Shown: positions 1 through 12,074, numbered from the stretch's first letter. The stretch: 64,000 nt of DNA from Holothuria scabra (GCA_037179385.1 CM074187.1:10417450-10481449), one strand, 5' to 3'. Made by a program: numbers and translations. Notes: generated from the sequence alone by a model not told the origin.

Positions 1-1522
1 ATGGTAATAGTTCACTAATGTACCTAAACCAGCTTACCTTTAATCGAAATCAACTATAAATGACCAGGACTACAAGGAGAAGATATAATCCCTTCTTGTA
101 TCTGCTGTGTAATCTGTTTCGCATGAATCATATCAAAAAGGGTTGACTCATTTATAGTATGTAAAGGTCGCTGATACCGCCCTCATTTTACTCCAAAAAG
201 ATGTCTGACAGTTGTGAATACTCCTTTCATTGGTGGAATATAACGAAACTAACTTGCTATGTTAGGTTTCAAAATGGCCGCAGGTAGCTCTGCCGGATGT
301 GGAGGGAAATCAAGATAATTTCACCCACACAGTCTCATTATGTAGTTTTGGGATCAAGAGGGGTCACGAGAAGAGGCTCATACCGGAACGTTCTGCGACA
401 TGAAGAGAATTGTCCTAACTGTACTTCCCAGTGTAGTTACACGTGTTTTGATTCTCGTTAAATCCAAAGATTTTGTTTAGAAAACTGCCCTCCATCTTGG
501 CCTGTCCCTGCCGTATTCTCCAAACGAATTGTTACATATACCTTCGCATTACATAGTTCTGTACGAATAAAGGTTAAATCCTATCTCATCTATCCTATCA
601 ACCATGGAATCGAAAGGTCGATATAAGATCAAATCTACCTTTTTAAGTAAAACAGTGGAAATGATGATTTCAAAGATAAAATTGAGTAAAGAGGAATGAC
701 AACGGCCGATTCAATGTGCCTTATGGGGCTTAGAATAATACGTACCCTACATACAAACGTCATGTTAGTGTCGTTGCCAAGGCAATAAACACCTGAACTT
801 ATTATCCAACTGTCAAAAGTTATTTCAAGAAAATAAACAGTTTTTATTAGACTGACGATATCCATACTTTCAATTAGTTGGACTGAATGCCCTTTAGACC
901 TAATGTAAATGAATTTGGATAAGTTTTCTGTTTACTGTTTTACCACAAACAATCGAATTCTTAATACATTTTTTCGACTCTCGTCACCAAACGGTACGCA
1001 ATATTGTTTTAAAAAAGTAAAATGTGCACTATAGAGAACATTACCAAAATTTCTTAGTTAGCTAAATGATTGTGCCTCCCAACATCACTTTAGATTATAC
1101 TGCTTTTGAAACAAAGAAAAACTTACAATTTTGCAACAAATAATTAAGATCCTACATAAGATATTTTGCCTTTTATCACACGGATATCTGTCAGAATTGC
1201 TTATAATAGCTTGACTCTTGATAAAACACATGCGATCTAGATATGTCACAATTTTTGCAAACACAGTGCAAATACGATTATCACTCTTGAGGTAAATTCT
1301 GCAAAGAGGGTAATTTTAAATATTTAATGAGTATGACGAAATTAGATATAACAGGTATACGTCATCAACTGTCTCTCAACTAATGCCTTGTTCAAATGTC
1401 TCCTGCATGCTTTTAAGAGGAATTACTCATGTTATCGATATCAGTCTGATCTGGACATTTTCTACTGCATTTAATTCAACCCTTCTTCCCTGGGAATGTT
1501 TTACTATCAAAATCCATAAGAC
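1..1522. other. AT-rich stretch, no gene recognised
   Basis: No open frame longer than about 76 codons and none resembling a known protein. I see no repeat shared with the rest of the window, except that the last 15-20 bases (around AAATCCATAAG) resemble the left flank of the second family A copy near 20.34 kb. Confidence 0.6.
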
Positions 1523-1632
1523 GGAAATTAGGGACGGATCTAAATTTAGACGGATATTCACTCTAAATGAGTGAAAATGGCTGTATTTCGAATGAATTTT
1601 CACTCGAAACTTAGATTCGTCCCTAATTTTCC
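1523..1632. repeat. foldback repeat, family A copy 1
   Basis: The left end GGAAATTAGGGACGGATC is the near-exact inverse of the right end, whose complement reads GGAAAATTAGGGACGAATC. Between the arms lie GAGTGAAAAT/ATTTTCACTC words that also pair. The same plan recurs at 20351-20462, so this is a dispersed short inverted-repeat element (MITE-like). Similarity to the second copy continues weakly about 15-40 bp beyond both arms, so the true element may be about 170 bp. No target duplication could be fixed and no coding capacity is present. Confidence 0.75.
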
Positions 1633-2334
1633 TCTAGAAAAGAGTGAGTTTTTACTCTAAAGGTTTAAGAGAGTACTTAGTTGTTTAATTGACTTATGTA
1701 TTTATATATTATCACTTGAATTCACTTCAATAACTACTCCATGTATTTGAGTTTCTTTGAGGTTATATACAACAAGCTTTCCATGGTGCTTACTCATCCT
1801 CAATACGGCAAAAAATAATTAATAAAAAAAAAGGAAACAGAAGGTGCATCTTGCGTGAACCCATTGTCTTCAATGATTCTCATTAGGATCTCCCCTGGCA
1901 TTATTCTTTTTGTTTTTTGTTTTGAGCAGGCCACTTTCACATACTTTGGCTAACACCTTGCAGAAAATTGCTCTGATAATCGCCTTTACTGTACTACTCA
2001 TTGAAGAAATATTACCTCTCCCCTCTGGTGAGGGTCACATTTGGGTATCATGTACCACATATATCTTTCTCCAAACAGCAATTACAGAAACATTTGGGAT
2101 GGAGTTTTGCTGTGCGTTGCATTAAGCCAAGGTAAAATGTCGGTGATAGAAACTACGCATAACAAAAATCTATCCCACGATCCTTTGTAGTTGTTTCTTT
2201 TAAAGAGGTCTATGGAAGTATCACTGTATGACAACTAAATGAAGGGAAGCCCTGCACATATAGATCTCCTTTGATTTCAGTCTTCCCTTGATCTAGTTTA
2301 GTAAATTTTAATTTAACGTTTTGAGGGTCAGGAA
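1633..2334. other. no gene recognised
   Basis: AT-rich. The first 45 bases hold AGAGTGAGTTTTTACTCT-like palindromic words related to family A. The rest shows only a 71-codon open frame without recognisable features. Confidence 0.5.
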
Positions 2335-2660
2335 GCCATTTGGCTCATCGAGGACCCTTTGCCAGAGTGAGCGTGGATGAACACCGGCGAACTTCGCCTT
2401 CTCTTTTCGACTAGTGCTCAGAGGTAAACGAGGCAGGCGTGTGCTAATCTCTCCCAATCCTGCTCCCGGGACCGCCATTTATCGTCCCCATCCGACGGAC
2501 GTGAGCGTATCCCCAATTTTTTGCCACTTTCCCAAAGGCAGGAAGGGGGTGGTGGAGTTTACTTGCTCTGCACCACTGCTCAACAGCTGAACTGAGCAAG
2601 CGGATAACTTCCTGAGTCGGACAACTTCCTGAAACGGACAACCAAATACCCAATTTTGTA
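2335..2660 (-). repeat. GC-rich segment resembling a LINE/SINE 3' region
   Basis: A sharply GC-richer block in AT-rich surroundings. Read on the minus strand it contains CGTCCGTCGGATGGGGACG followed by AAATGGCGGTCCCGGGA and later CGAAAAGAGAAGGCGAAGT. From memory, similar word order occurs in the 3' part of retroposons of several invertebrates, but I cannot verify this here. A 69-codon minus-strand frame in the block has no protein signature and is probably fortuitous. The assignment rests on composition and word resemblance only. Confidence 0.3.
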
Positions 2661-3636
2661 ATCAGGGGACCTTCAGTTTGAAAGGCACTACGCCAATTCC
2701 ACCCTCAAATCTAATAACAGTTGGATAAAATGTTCAGCAAGTGCTTATTAGGTAAGGGACAGTACTGAAACTGGGTAATTAATTTTACATAAGGAAATGG
2801 TTGAATGGTACATAATTCAACCCTAAATTCAACGATTTTGAACAAGTTTTAACCATTCAGTATTGGTACATGCGTGACGAGTCTTATGGATGGTCTTACT
2901 CAACCGTTTCAGAGTACTCTAACATGAATCGTTACTCATTGCATTGTAAGATTACAGATGCTTGAAGTAGGTCACTATGATATTTGAAGTCAACATGTTT
3001 CCAAACGCTTTATAGAGAGGGCTTTAACTCGGCACAGGAAATTCAACAAATGCTTTCAAACACGTAAAGCTTTTCTTTTTCACACTAACGACAATTGGTT
3101 GAACTGAGACCCTGCAGTATCCTGTATAAACGAATAATTGAGTGAGAAATTAATTCAATTCGGTTTTCAAAGTAATGTGACTACACACTCCAGACTTTTC
3201 AAACCACACACGCAACCGTTTTAAGCTGGGGTATACGGGAAAAGATCAAATTTGCAGCTTTCTGAGTAACTACTGGATATGAAACTTGACTTATTATGTT
3301 TATCATAAGCATTTTTATATAGGAATACCATTAAAAATTCTCGCTGAAATTTTGATATCAACTCAAAATGCCCCTTTAATATTGGATCATACATTTTGTT
3401 CAACAAAAAAATTTTAAGCTATTTTTAAAATACGTCTAACTGTACGACAAGTATTTAAAAAACTACTGTTCTTCTAAAAATTAACGTTTGAAAAGATTTT
3501 TTAGAAATTAACAGCTGTAAAGAAAATTGTAGAAAGAGGAAACGTGATACTTGATTGCTTATTGTGGTCACATGAAAAGCAATTTATTTTTCTTAAGACG
3601 TACAATTCACTCGTTGGAATGATGGTCAATTTGTTA
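2661..3636. other. no gene recognised
   Basis: AT-rich, with a 61-codon minus-strand frame that looks like chance. I see no repeats shared with the rest of the window. Confidence 0.55.
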
Positions 3637-3892
3637 CAGACGAATCCGAACAGTCAAGTAATGGTCTGATTTTGTCGGACATAACTGGGGTCCATCAGCT
3701 TTAATGTTTTTTTTTTAATTCTTTGCTTCACTGCATCATGAATGCTTCTACACTAAAATACTCCACGATTCCCCAAATTTTCACTGAATATCACTTTTTA
3801 GAATTTTATAAAGACAATAAAATTAAGAAGATTTAAGAATGAAGGATCCCACCAATGGCCCCCTTTACTAACTGTTCGGATTCTTCTGTCTG
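3637..3892. repeat. foldback repeat, family B copy 1
   Basis: The left arm CAGACGAATCCGAACAG and, further in, GGGGTCCATCAGCTTTAA are mirrored by the right arm, which ends in CTGTTCGGATTCTTCTGTC and carries the inner block AAGGATCCCACCAATGG. The two arms are roughly 65 bp each around an AT-rich centre. Related copies lie near 48.4, 54.2 and 63.3 kb. It is non-coding and MITE-like. The terminal motif GGATTCGTCTAY recurs in the other copies, so the outer boundary is reliable to a few bases. The target-site rule is not established. Confidence 0.8.
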
Positions 3893-5518
3893 TTCAATGT
3901 CATGCAAAGCAAGAGACATATGTAACACATTATTTTCTTTTAAAACAAGTACTTATCCCCTTTCGTGCTTTTGGTTTTACGCAGCAGGTTTGGCAAATTG
4001 ATTCAAAATGTAGCAAACTCAACATTAAACTTTACACACTTACCGATATAATTTCTAAGGTTTTCCTCTCTCAGTTTGATGAGCGACGTAGTCTAGCAAG
4101 CAGTTCAAATTGTGAATCACAAACAAAGTTAAAGCATTTTAAGTATGACTTTACATACAAGTTTCCCCCCTTGCAACAAAATATCTTGATGAAACAAAAA
4201 GCTAGACATTGCAAATAAACAGTGAAGAATCTTTTCTTTTTTGATTGGAGTGAAAATAAACAACATAATCTCGAAAGGTGTCAGGCATGGTCCAAAGTGT
4301 TTTGTACTAATTTTCTGTTCGAAATTTGATGAGTGGAAGCCGCACGGTTATGTCAACGATATCACGACACATTATGACGAGATAGTGTACCCCAGGGATG
4401 CCAGACTGACAACTTTGGGCGCCCCAAAATGAAGTTCGCACAAGACGAGAAGCGCTATAAATATGCCAGCTTAAATCTCACGTAGATGAACCAAAAACAG
4501 TAGCAAAAGAAAACTCTGTATAATTTATTGCTGTCAATAGTCAAGTTAAGTCTTTGCTTTTATGAAATGTACTCCAAAGCAAGATATTATCTTAGTGTTG
4601 TTTTCTACTTTGTTTGTAGCATTCTTAAGGCATCGGGGGAGGAGAGTTTGGGTTCACCCCCTCGTCGGGATGTCAGACCGTCAATAGGGACTTTTTTTAT
4701 TTCGTATTGAGGGTCACTCAGTAGCAAAACGTATGTTATCACAACAAAACTCGGTCGTCCAAAGATATGCTTCACTACGCTCATAGAATGTCAGGACACC
4801 AGTTTTTCATATTTTGTTCCATAAAAATCCACATATGTCCGAGATTATGAATACCTTTCTTGTACAAAAACAGTTAATTTTCACAGTGCAAAAAGTGCAA
4901 CAAAACTTTTGTTTTTTCATCTTATTGCAACTCATCGCTTTTGTCTGAGCTTCGGGTTACATTCCCCGGTCGGGGAAATATAGTATTCAAATCCTGGTAC
5001 CACCCATATTGGGACATGATTCTATTGATATGACGCTTTCCCATTATATGTGTTTGGTTCAAAATTGTTCAGTCTTCTTGATTATAGAAAAAGTCAGTTT
5101 AGTGTCATCGCTATTTAACGAACGTTCGAAGTGAATAACAACAACACGATAGTACTTTGAGAAGATAACAGAAGAACAGAAGGCGCAAAAAGATAGATAT
5201 TTTAATTTGTAAGTTGATCGGTTGCTGTTGGTACACGTTTATTTAAGTTTGAATTATTTAAGACGGAATTCAAATGTATTTCATACCTTGCACGAAAAGT
5301 GACTTTTGCTTCGATTTCTCATTGGGTGCTGTACTGAACGCGTCATTAGCAACACAGTGAGCCTACGAGCCCAAGAGCTAATATTTCGACTTCATCCATC
5401 ATGCTACCACACAGCCATTACACTATTCTCATTCGTTTAAAATACTATCTTTCATTGCGATAACAATTTGGTCTACCAGCCAGGCATGACCAAGGTGGTT
5501 CATCATTAAATGGCGATA
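3893..5518. other. no gene; GC-rich patches resembling decayed hAT interiors
   Basis: Mostly AT-rich. Patches at about 4390-4440, 4630-4700 and 4960-5005 are GC-rich. The last contains CCCCGGTCGGGG followed by CAAATCCTGGTACCACCCAT. Nearly the same end-like word, CAAATCCTGGCGCCACCCAT, occurs inside the 3.6-kb hAT-like element near 57.50 kb. I therefore read 4960-5005 as a possible solo end of a related decayed element. Open frames here (60-63 codons) are not convincing. Confidence 0.35.
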
Positions 5519-5526
5519 CTTCGACA

Positions 5527-6736
5527 CAGTGGCGTCACCAGACTTTTCATTCTAGGAGGCACTAGGGGCACAGCAATTTTGCAGGTGTGCGTTGCTAAAC
5601 TCCACTAATGGCGCCGTAGCGCGAGGCCCAGCGGATGGGGTCCAGGGGCCAAAACCTGGGTGCCTGGTTGGGTCCAGGGCCAAAGCCCATGTGGGTTCCA
5701 GGGGCGCAACCCCTCGAGGCTCCTGGGTTTTAGTGTGTTTGTGAGGTATTAAAGTCGCTATTTAAGTGTTCTTCTATTGACTTTACACTGGTATAAAAAT
5801 TACCTCTACAGCTCTAGGGGTGCTATTCCCGGGGTCGAGTCACATCAAAAGGTGGAACCCTTCTGCCGTTGTGCGTGATGCTCCGCATTACCAATGGAGT
5901 GGGAAGAGAAGCAAGTGAGCCACAACTGGGAGTAAAGCCGTGGCCGGCTGGACTTTAACCAATAGTTTGGAAACTGGGCCGTAAAACTCTATCTAACTAG
6001 CTGACTAACTAACTCCAGGGTAACTTCCAGAAAGACTTTTGGTATAAAGATCCCCGTTGATTCAACTACCAAGAGCAGATCCGGCTGACATTTGGAAGAA
6101 GGGAGAGATGAACTATTGAAAAAGAAGTTGATGGGGAGTTCAATGTAAGTCTCGGTGGGGGAAGCTCCTGGGTTTTAAGGGGTTTGTGAGGTATTAAGGT
6201 TGTAATTTATGGGTCATTCTATTGTCTTTACACCGGTCTAAAATTACTTTCAGGGCAACTACAAGTAAGATTTTATTGGTAACAAAAGTAGTGAAACCAC
6301 TATCAATAGCGGATCCGGCTGACATTTTGAAGGAGAGCTGAACTAGAAAAAGAAAGAGAGAACGGTTGATAGGAATTTAGATGTGATCCTCTGAAGGAAA
6401 AATATAGGCCTAATCCTGATTGAACGGTTACCTGAGCTGCGCGCCACCCTCGGTTAGAGATGTCTAAAGTGTGCAGAAATTTTTGAAAAACGCAACCCCT
6501 CAGACAGCCGGAAATGGCATTTAAGAGGTGTTTTTGCGATATTTTCAGTTACAAAATATGCAAATTACTGCCTTTTCTTGTCAAAATAAGAATCGAATCT
6601 GAAACGTTTTCATAGTCACATTCTGACTTAAGAAAACATATCAATGTTTGAAAATCTCAAATGTCAGTGGGGGAGGGGGGTGTCACACGGGGGGCACGAT
6701 TTTTCAGGAGGACCTGACCCCTTGGTGACGCCACTG
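5527..6736. mobile_element. hAT-like non-autonomous element with perfect 8-bp target duplication
   Basis: The element begins CAGTGGCGTCACCA and ends TGGTGACGCCACTG, a 14-bp inverted match. It is flanked on both sides by the identical octamer CTTCGACA (5519-5526 and 6737-6744). CAGTGG-type termini with 8-bp duplications are the hallmark of the hAT superfamily. The interior has two imperfect tandem units, each starting GCTCCTGGGTTTTA (5719 and 6164) and each carrying GATCCGGCTGACATTT. A SINE interrupts the first unit. No transposase-like frame is present, so mobility would have depended on an enzyme supplied from elsewhere. The perfect octamer argues for a fairly recent insertion. A G-run precedes the right end. 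Confidence 0.88.
5820..6012 (+). mobile_element. 5'-truncated tRNA-derived SINE (copy 1), nested in the hAT-like element
   Basis: It shares the core GTTGTGCGTGATGCTCCGCA, then GAGCCACAACTGGGAGTAAAGCC and GGGCCGTAAAACTCTA, with four other copies in the window, and ends in a CTAACTAACTAA tail. The tRNA-like head is missing; the copy starts about at the B-box (GGGGTCGAGTC). Flanks CTCTAGGG and CTCCAGGG (7/8) look like its target duplication. The second tandem unit of the host hAT-like element lacks the SINE at the equivalent place, which supports insertion into an already duplicated element. Confidence 0.85.
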
Positions 6737-6744
6737 CTTCGACA

Positions 6745-7859
6745 TAATTGTCGTGACGGTACTTCATATGTCAGTCACCTGTTTTGCTTTTAACAGAGTC
6801 TTCTGGGATCAATTGCTAAACACACCGAAGAGAAGCTAGTGGCATAACTTACCAGGCGGGGGGGGGGGGGGGGAGGTTGGGCCATGCCTCCACACTGGTG
6901 CCAATTTTTTCAACTCTTCTCATACCTAAGATACTTTAACAAAATCTTTACTGTAAAAGATAGCACATGTTGCACCAGATTCCATCAGGACACCTGGATT
7001 TTAAAAGTTTTTTTAAGATCACATTAGGCAAGCGACAACATTCTGCATCTCCGAACCCACGAACTTGAGAGGAATCCTGGGTAACGCCAGTAGTATAAGG
7101 ACATTTACAGCAATTTCTCTGGGTTACACACAAGTCATTCATCACAATTGCACGTCCTCCCTCTGAACTTAAGATATTAATTGTTCATCTACTGGACTCA
7201 CTAAGGAAGTTTCTTCTACACACCAGTGTATTCAGATTTGTAAGCCGGGCAGTACCCTTAACATATATGTCTTAAAAGAGGAATATTGCTTTTATCTTTA
7301 CGGGAAAAAGTTATGTTCTTGAAACCAACACCTATAGACGTATAAGATTATGGATAATTCAGAATAATGCAGAATAGTTGTCTCCAAAATATCATTTGAA
7401 ACACTTGACGGTGTCTGCAGTGTTTTAGGGTTCTTGTTATCGCAAATCAAGCAATTTCGACCTTGAGATACCATGTTAAATCGGTTTTCAAAGCGGGACC
7501 TATCAGTGAGATCTTGCTTCGATCTGAGGTACCGTATGTAGTTATCGTTTCATTAATCAAGTATGACCCTTTAAAACTGGAAAATTGTAGGATTTGTAGA
7601 AGTGTTTTGCATTGTTCTTGTTGATCAAGTTTTGACTGTAGACTTGAAAACTTTGCAAAGATTGTTTGATATGCATAAATTTGATTACTTGGTGTGAATA
7701 TTTATTCAAGAATATATCGCATCACAAGTTTGCATTGAAAGGATTATTGCAATGATTAAGAAGTCACCCAGTTTGTGAAAATAATAGCAAGAGCCCAAGG
7801 GCACTATGTTTTCTTGCATTTGAGATGATTTTGTATTAAGGGAGTAGCAAGTTAAGGCA
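6745..7859. other. no gene; G-run with an end-like sequence at 6838-6873
   Basis: A run of 16 G (6858-6873) follows AGTGGCATAACTTACCAGG. This resembles the CAGTGGCGTAGCCAGG plus poly-G left end of the 3.6-kb hAT-like element, so it may be a solo end. No partner end was found. The remainder is AT-rich, and a 65-codon minus-strand frame at 6948-7145 looks fortuitous. Confidence 0.4.
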
Positions 7860-9060
7860 TTTGCACCTTCGATCCCAACGACTTTTGCCCTTCACCAAAA
7901 ACAGAAGGGCACATTAAATTCCCCAAATCATAAAAAACACTTGCAATTTTAGAGAAATTGATCACTTAATTTTTCAAGTCATCACACTGCATACCTCCCA
8001 TATCCATGTGACAAATACCTACGCTAATCATCGTTCACTAAAATTTCATTTACTTGAGTTTGGGGAAGAGCAGTAGGGTATAGTTAATTGCCTTCTTGGT
8101 CTGTCTCAACATTTCAAATCCAGACCTTCCAAAGAAGGCACCGTCACAAAGGTCAAATTCAAAAAGTTAAATACAGTCAAAGTAGGTCAACGTGTGCATT
8201 TTACATGAACGCAACTGTGGCCTCCCTATATCACTTATTTATTGAGATATCGAACGTATGCCTCGCATTCCAATGCATATAACACGCAAACATACACACA
8301 TCACTAACTTTTTCCTAAAATGTCAATAGTTCATAGGAGGGTAGTGTAATTGCCCTTTTTGTTCTCAACAAGACAAAACCAGGCGTCACAAAAATTTCAC
8401 AAAGGTCAAAGGAGGTCAAGTGAGGTCAAAGTAGGTCAACGCGTGCACTTTGCTTAAACGAACACAACTTTCCATTATGTCACCCCCTATGTTACTTAAA
8501 TGTCAACAAGTTGAGTTAGGAACATCATATATAGGAGGCGTGGTATAGTGTAATTGGCTTTTTGGCTCGTCTCAACAAGACGAATCCAGGCGTCTCAAGA
8601 ATGCCACAAAGGTCAGAAGGTCAAATAAGGTCAAGTGGGTCCAAGTAGGTCATCACATGCACTTCACTTAAACGAACACAACTTTCCATTACACCACCTC
8701 TCTTAAATGTTTCAGTGGCGAGAAAACATTGCTTTCTGAACTTTTGATCCTTTCCAACTATTTTGGTTAGTGTAACAAAATTTTCACCTCCAACCAATCT
8801 AACCGGTCCTAAAATTATGCCACTGTTTGAGTAACGGATACCGAGTAACAGCACTAAAAGAAAATCACTTTTGGCCTGTGGAGACCGCCAGAGGGACCTT
8901 TGACCTCTACAAAAAACGATAGGGCACATCTACTCAACAAAAGCTACACACGTACCAAGTTTGAGAAAAAATTGATCACTTGGTTATTGAGTTATTGAGT
9001 ATACCTCACATTCCAATCCGTCACATACACATCCACACACACACTTACATACACCTAGGT
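7860..9060. repeat. complex repeat region with three degenerate tandem units
   Basis: Three units share the order TAGTGTAATTGGCTTTTTG..., CAACAAGACGAATCCAGGCGTC, CACAAAGGTCA..., AAGTAGGTCAACG and ACTTAAACGAACACAACTTTCC. They start near 8076, 8340 and 8551. Outside them, another pair of related blocks contains AAATTGATCACTT, GGGCACAT and ATACCTCACATTCCAATCC (about 7880-8010 and 8900-9020; partly also 8230-8275). The whole region is therefore an internally duplicated dispersed repeat. A (CA)-rich tract lies at about 9019-9045. Nothing in it reads as a known protein, and I do not recognise the repeat family. Confidence 0.7.
8403..8438 (+). promoter_or_regulatory. four AGGTCA half-sites at exact 10-bp spacing (possible DR4 array)
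   Basis: AGGTCA occurs at 8403, 8413, 8423 and 8433 with four-base spacers AAGG, AGTG and AAGT. AGGTCA is the consensus nuclear-receptor half-site, and a direct repeat with 4-bp spacing (DR4) is the arrangement recognised by thyroid-hormone/LXR-type RXR heterodimers. The neighbouring unit (8610-8652) has AGGTCA at 8610, 8618, 8628 and 8647 plus a degenerate word in the gap. The first unit retains only two (8150, 8184). The sites may simply be a short minisatellite inside a repeat; function is an inference. Confidence 0.3.
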
Positions 9061-10465
9061 GACTACATAGGTTCCTTGGTTACAAACGGAACAAAAATGT
9101 GGAGCATCCAAAAGAAAAGAATTAGACCCGTCTTTAAAAGTAACCACAAGTTTAGACTTACCATTGAATTCAAAGGTTCATCAATTCAGTTCTATCATTA
9201 ATTAATTCTTTCACCGAGTTTGATCTCATAAACCTAGTTCATTTTTCATATTAAGTTTGAAATCCAACCAACATATCAATATGTGTTCCCAGCGTGATTC
9301 CTTGAAAACTTCTGTGTTCCCATTTTACTGAGGAACACAACATCCAGTGCAGTATATGATTTATTTCTGCCAAGTTATATTACTTAGTTTGTTAGTAGGT
9401 AGATAAGGGAATCTGTGAAACCTTTGCTTTTGGTCATTTTGTTAGAATTTTTCCAATCATCCACTTTAAAATTAAGAAAGAAAACTGTTTAAGGTTAAAT
9501 ATGACTTTCTTTCGTAGTATCGTTGGTCTTCTAGAGAGAAGAATTTGGCGATAACCCCTTTGGTTTTTGAGCAAAACTGTGACTCTTGGTCAATTTACAG
9601 ACGTGTAGTACAGGACGGTATAATCAGTGCGCAAAGATACAACATGTAAGCGGTACGTCATCTTACGTCATCTTACTTTTCGTGTCCTGGAATTCAAGAA
9701 CGTGAACGAATTTAACAATGCCATACATGAAATGAGTCAAAAAGTGAAAAAATGACGATAATAAAGTCGATGAATTGTTTATGTACTATGTGGCTAAATC
9801 AATTGGAGATCTAGGGCGTATGTGATGAGGGGAGCACAACCTTGGCCACAACTGTTTAAAGGGTCATCTCAGAGGTATATAAGCCTCCTATATTGAAAGC
9901 TATTGACTCAGACACATTTCTATAGGAATCTAGAAAAAGTGGAAGGCCATCTCCATTCCTTTCAAAGTGAGGGGATGTGTCCCTATTCCCTATTCGGGTC
10001 CATGGGTTTCGCTTAATCACATCAAGAAAGAATCTTCTAAGAGCACACTATTCTTACGAGGCACTTGACAACCAGACTAGAAACGGGGTGTTACTTACGT
10101 ACAGGTAGCCCGAGGAGGGGACGAAGTCTTTTCGTTCAGCTCATCGCTACGAGAGGCGGCAGCCTAATGGGGATGCAGCCAGATAGGCGCTACGCAGGTT
10201 ACCACACAGGACACTTCGTCAGAAAAGTGTAAGATTTGTTTTAAGTCCTCATAAGGTGCTAGAGTAGGAATTTTTAACTATCATCTAATGGCCGAGCTTA
10301 ACTTAGTTTTAATTTTTATGGTCATTGCAATCTCTAAATGGCACTCTCTTTTTCTTCTTATCCTTCCCTTTCATTTGTTTTTGTTAAAGAATAAAGCACG
10401 AGAAATAAACGTACTACAGAAAAAACTGGTGCCATTTTCCACGCGTAAAGTGGTTTCCGTCTCTA
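9061..10465. other. no gene recognised
   Basis: AT-rich with a short tandem TACGTCATCT duplication near 9655-9675 and a GC-richer patch at about 10090-10215. No open frame suggests a known protein, and no copies of the window's repeat families were found. Confidence 0.5.
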
Positions 10466-11400
10466 CACTCCAAAGGGTGAATTTAGGCATAGGCGGCGGG
10501 TGTGGAGGACCGGGGGGGGGGGGGGCTGGTCCCCAATATTTTCTATGAGATTTTGGGGGACATGCCTCCATATCTGAATGTCGCGAAATAAATTTTAAGT
10601 TGCTTTTATTACATTTCGGCTATTCTTTGACTCAACTATTAGTTTTCAGAGTGCAAAAGTTGCAAAACTTCCGGGGCTTCCCCCATGAACCCCGCATTAA
10701 CTATAACCTGTAGGGGAGTTTACTTTCGCCCTTCAAACATTAAAAAACTATCTTTCTTTTTCAAATTATCTTTTTTCTTCTCAAATCAGGACCTTTTTAA
10801 CATACTGCGCGAGGGGCATGTCCTCAGTACCCTTATTGACCCCAATGATACACATTTGCCCCAGTAATAATGTCCCTTTCAGGATTACTAGTTATACCTA
10901 TAGAAAGATACGTTTTTGTTTCCATTAAGTTACATAAAAAGCCTAAAATGTCAGGGCTCCCAGGGCTCCACTTATATTGCCTAGGGTTTTTAAATACTCC
11001 CTATTGATAAAATGCCGCAAAACACTTTGGATCTCTTAAAAATGCCTCGTCTCAAATTATCAGTCACATGTTCAATTTCGAGTAGCTTCAATATTTTGGC
11101 TTTGTCCCCTAAAATTAGGCCTACTGCAAAATTTGTTCTCCTTAATCAAATGCCATAGTACTTCCCGGTTTCATTCTCGTCCCTTACCTCACTCGACTCC
11201 TGAGTTAAATTCATAGTTTAGAATCCTTAATTTGGACATGATCTTCGACCATTTTGGAGCCTCTCAAATAATTTAAATCGCTTAGCTTCCGGTGGCTTCG
11301 CCCCCTGAATCCCTACCGGGGCTTTGCCCCTGGACCCCACGCCGCGCAAATCCGGTCTCCCTACGTCGTCACTATTATGTCGGCTGCCAAAAACTTGTGG
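10466..11400. mobile_element. possible decayed hAT-like element
   Basis: The left part has GGCATAGGCGGCGGG followed by a run of 14 G (10512-10525). The right part has GGCTTCGCCCCCTG, GGGGCTTTGCCCCTGG and then CTCCCTACGTCGTCACTAT, whose complement starts ATAGTGACGACGTAGGG. Alternating GC-rich ends and AT-rich interior, poly-G next to the end, and GGGGCTT/CCCC words match the style of the two better-defined hAT-like elements. The termini are degenerate, no target duplication is visible, and open frames of 60-86 codons here have no family resemblance. Confidence 0.35.
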
Positions 11401-11804
11401 CCCCATCAGGGACAGATCTGTTATACCTCATCTTATTAGCAAGCTAACAAATAAGCCTACTTACGTCACTGATCATTATGACATTACTTACCCCTCCCTT
11501 TAAAGTTGAAGTCACAATCCTTCAGAAGAATCAAACCACTAACAGAAAATAGTGACATTACTTACAAAACATTTAGGCTGTTATCTTTGGTGTTGCTTAA
11601 AATTAGAAACTTAAAATAAGTGGGAAATGAAATAAATGGTCTAGAAAATGTTGGAGCTTTATTCACTGGCTCTGTGTTTGAAGAAAATATTATGTTAAAA
11701 CTGTATCAACATTTTACATTATCACCATTCAGTAAATATAGTTTTTTTCCATCAACAACTCTGGTAAAAATAACGCAACACTAGCAAGAAATATTCTTCC
11801 CGTA

Positions 11805-12071
11805 CACTGTTAAAAAAATCGTTGATTTACGGCTATACTGACAGCTGGGATTCCAGTGTTCAACCTGTAATTTAAAAGCTGTATGTAAAACCCAGTATCA
11901 GTGGAACCTATGAAACCACTTTTATTCCTGGACACCAAAATATCCTTCAACTTTACTTTTTATGGATCAACTGGTTACAGACGTATAGTCACTATAAGAT
12001 ATAACAACGTTCTCTACCCGGTATCAGAGCTGCAATTGTTTTCATTGTTAAATTACATTTTTTCTACAGTG
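11805..12071. repeat. short inverted-repeat element with CACTGT ends
   Basis: The left end CACTGTTAAAAAAATCGTTG is mirrored by the right end, whose complement reads CACTGTAGAAAAAATGTAA, about 25 bp of imperfect inverted match. TA precedes the left end (11803-11804) and follows the right end one base out (12073-12074), compatible with a TA target. The 267-bp length, absence of coding capacity and AT-rich arms indicate a MITE related in style to the CACTCTAAAA elements in this window. Confidence 0.6.
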
Positions 12072-12074
12072 CTA

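Noticed and set aside
8713..8826. CAGTGGCGAGAAAAC ... ATTATGCCACTG, considered as a 114-bp hAT-like MITE
   Set aside because: Only the first seven to eight bases match inversely and no 8-bp duplication is present; likely chance within the repeat region.
9876..9890. TATATAAG word considered as a TATA box
   Set aside because: Common in AT-rich DNA; no initiator, CpG context or exon nearby.
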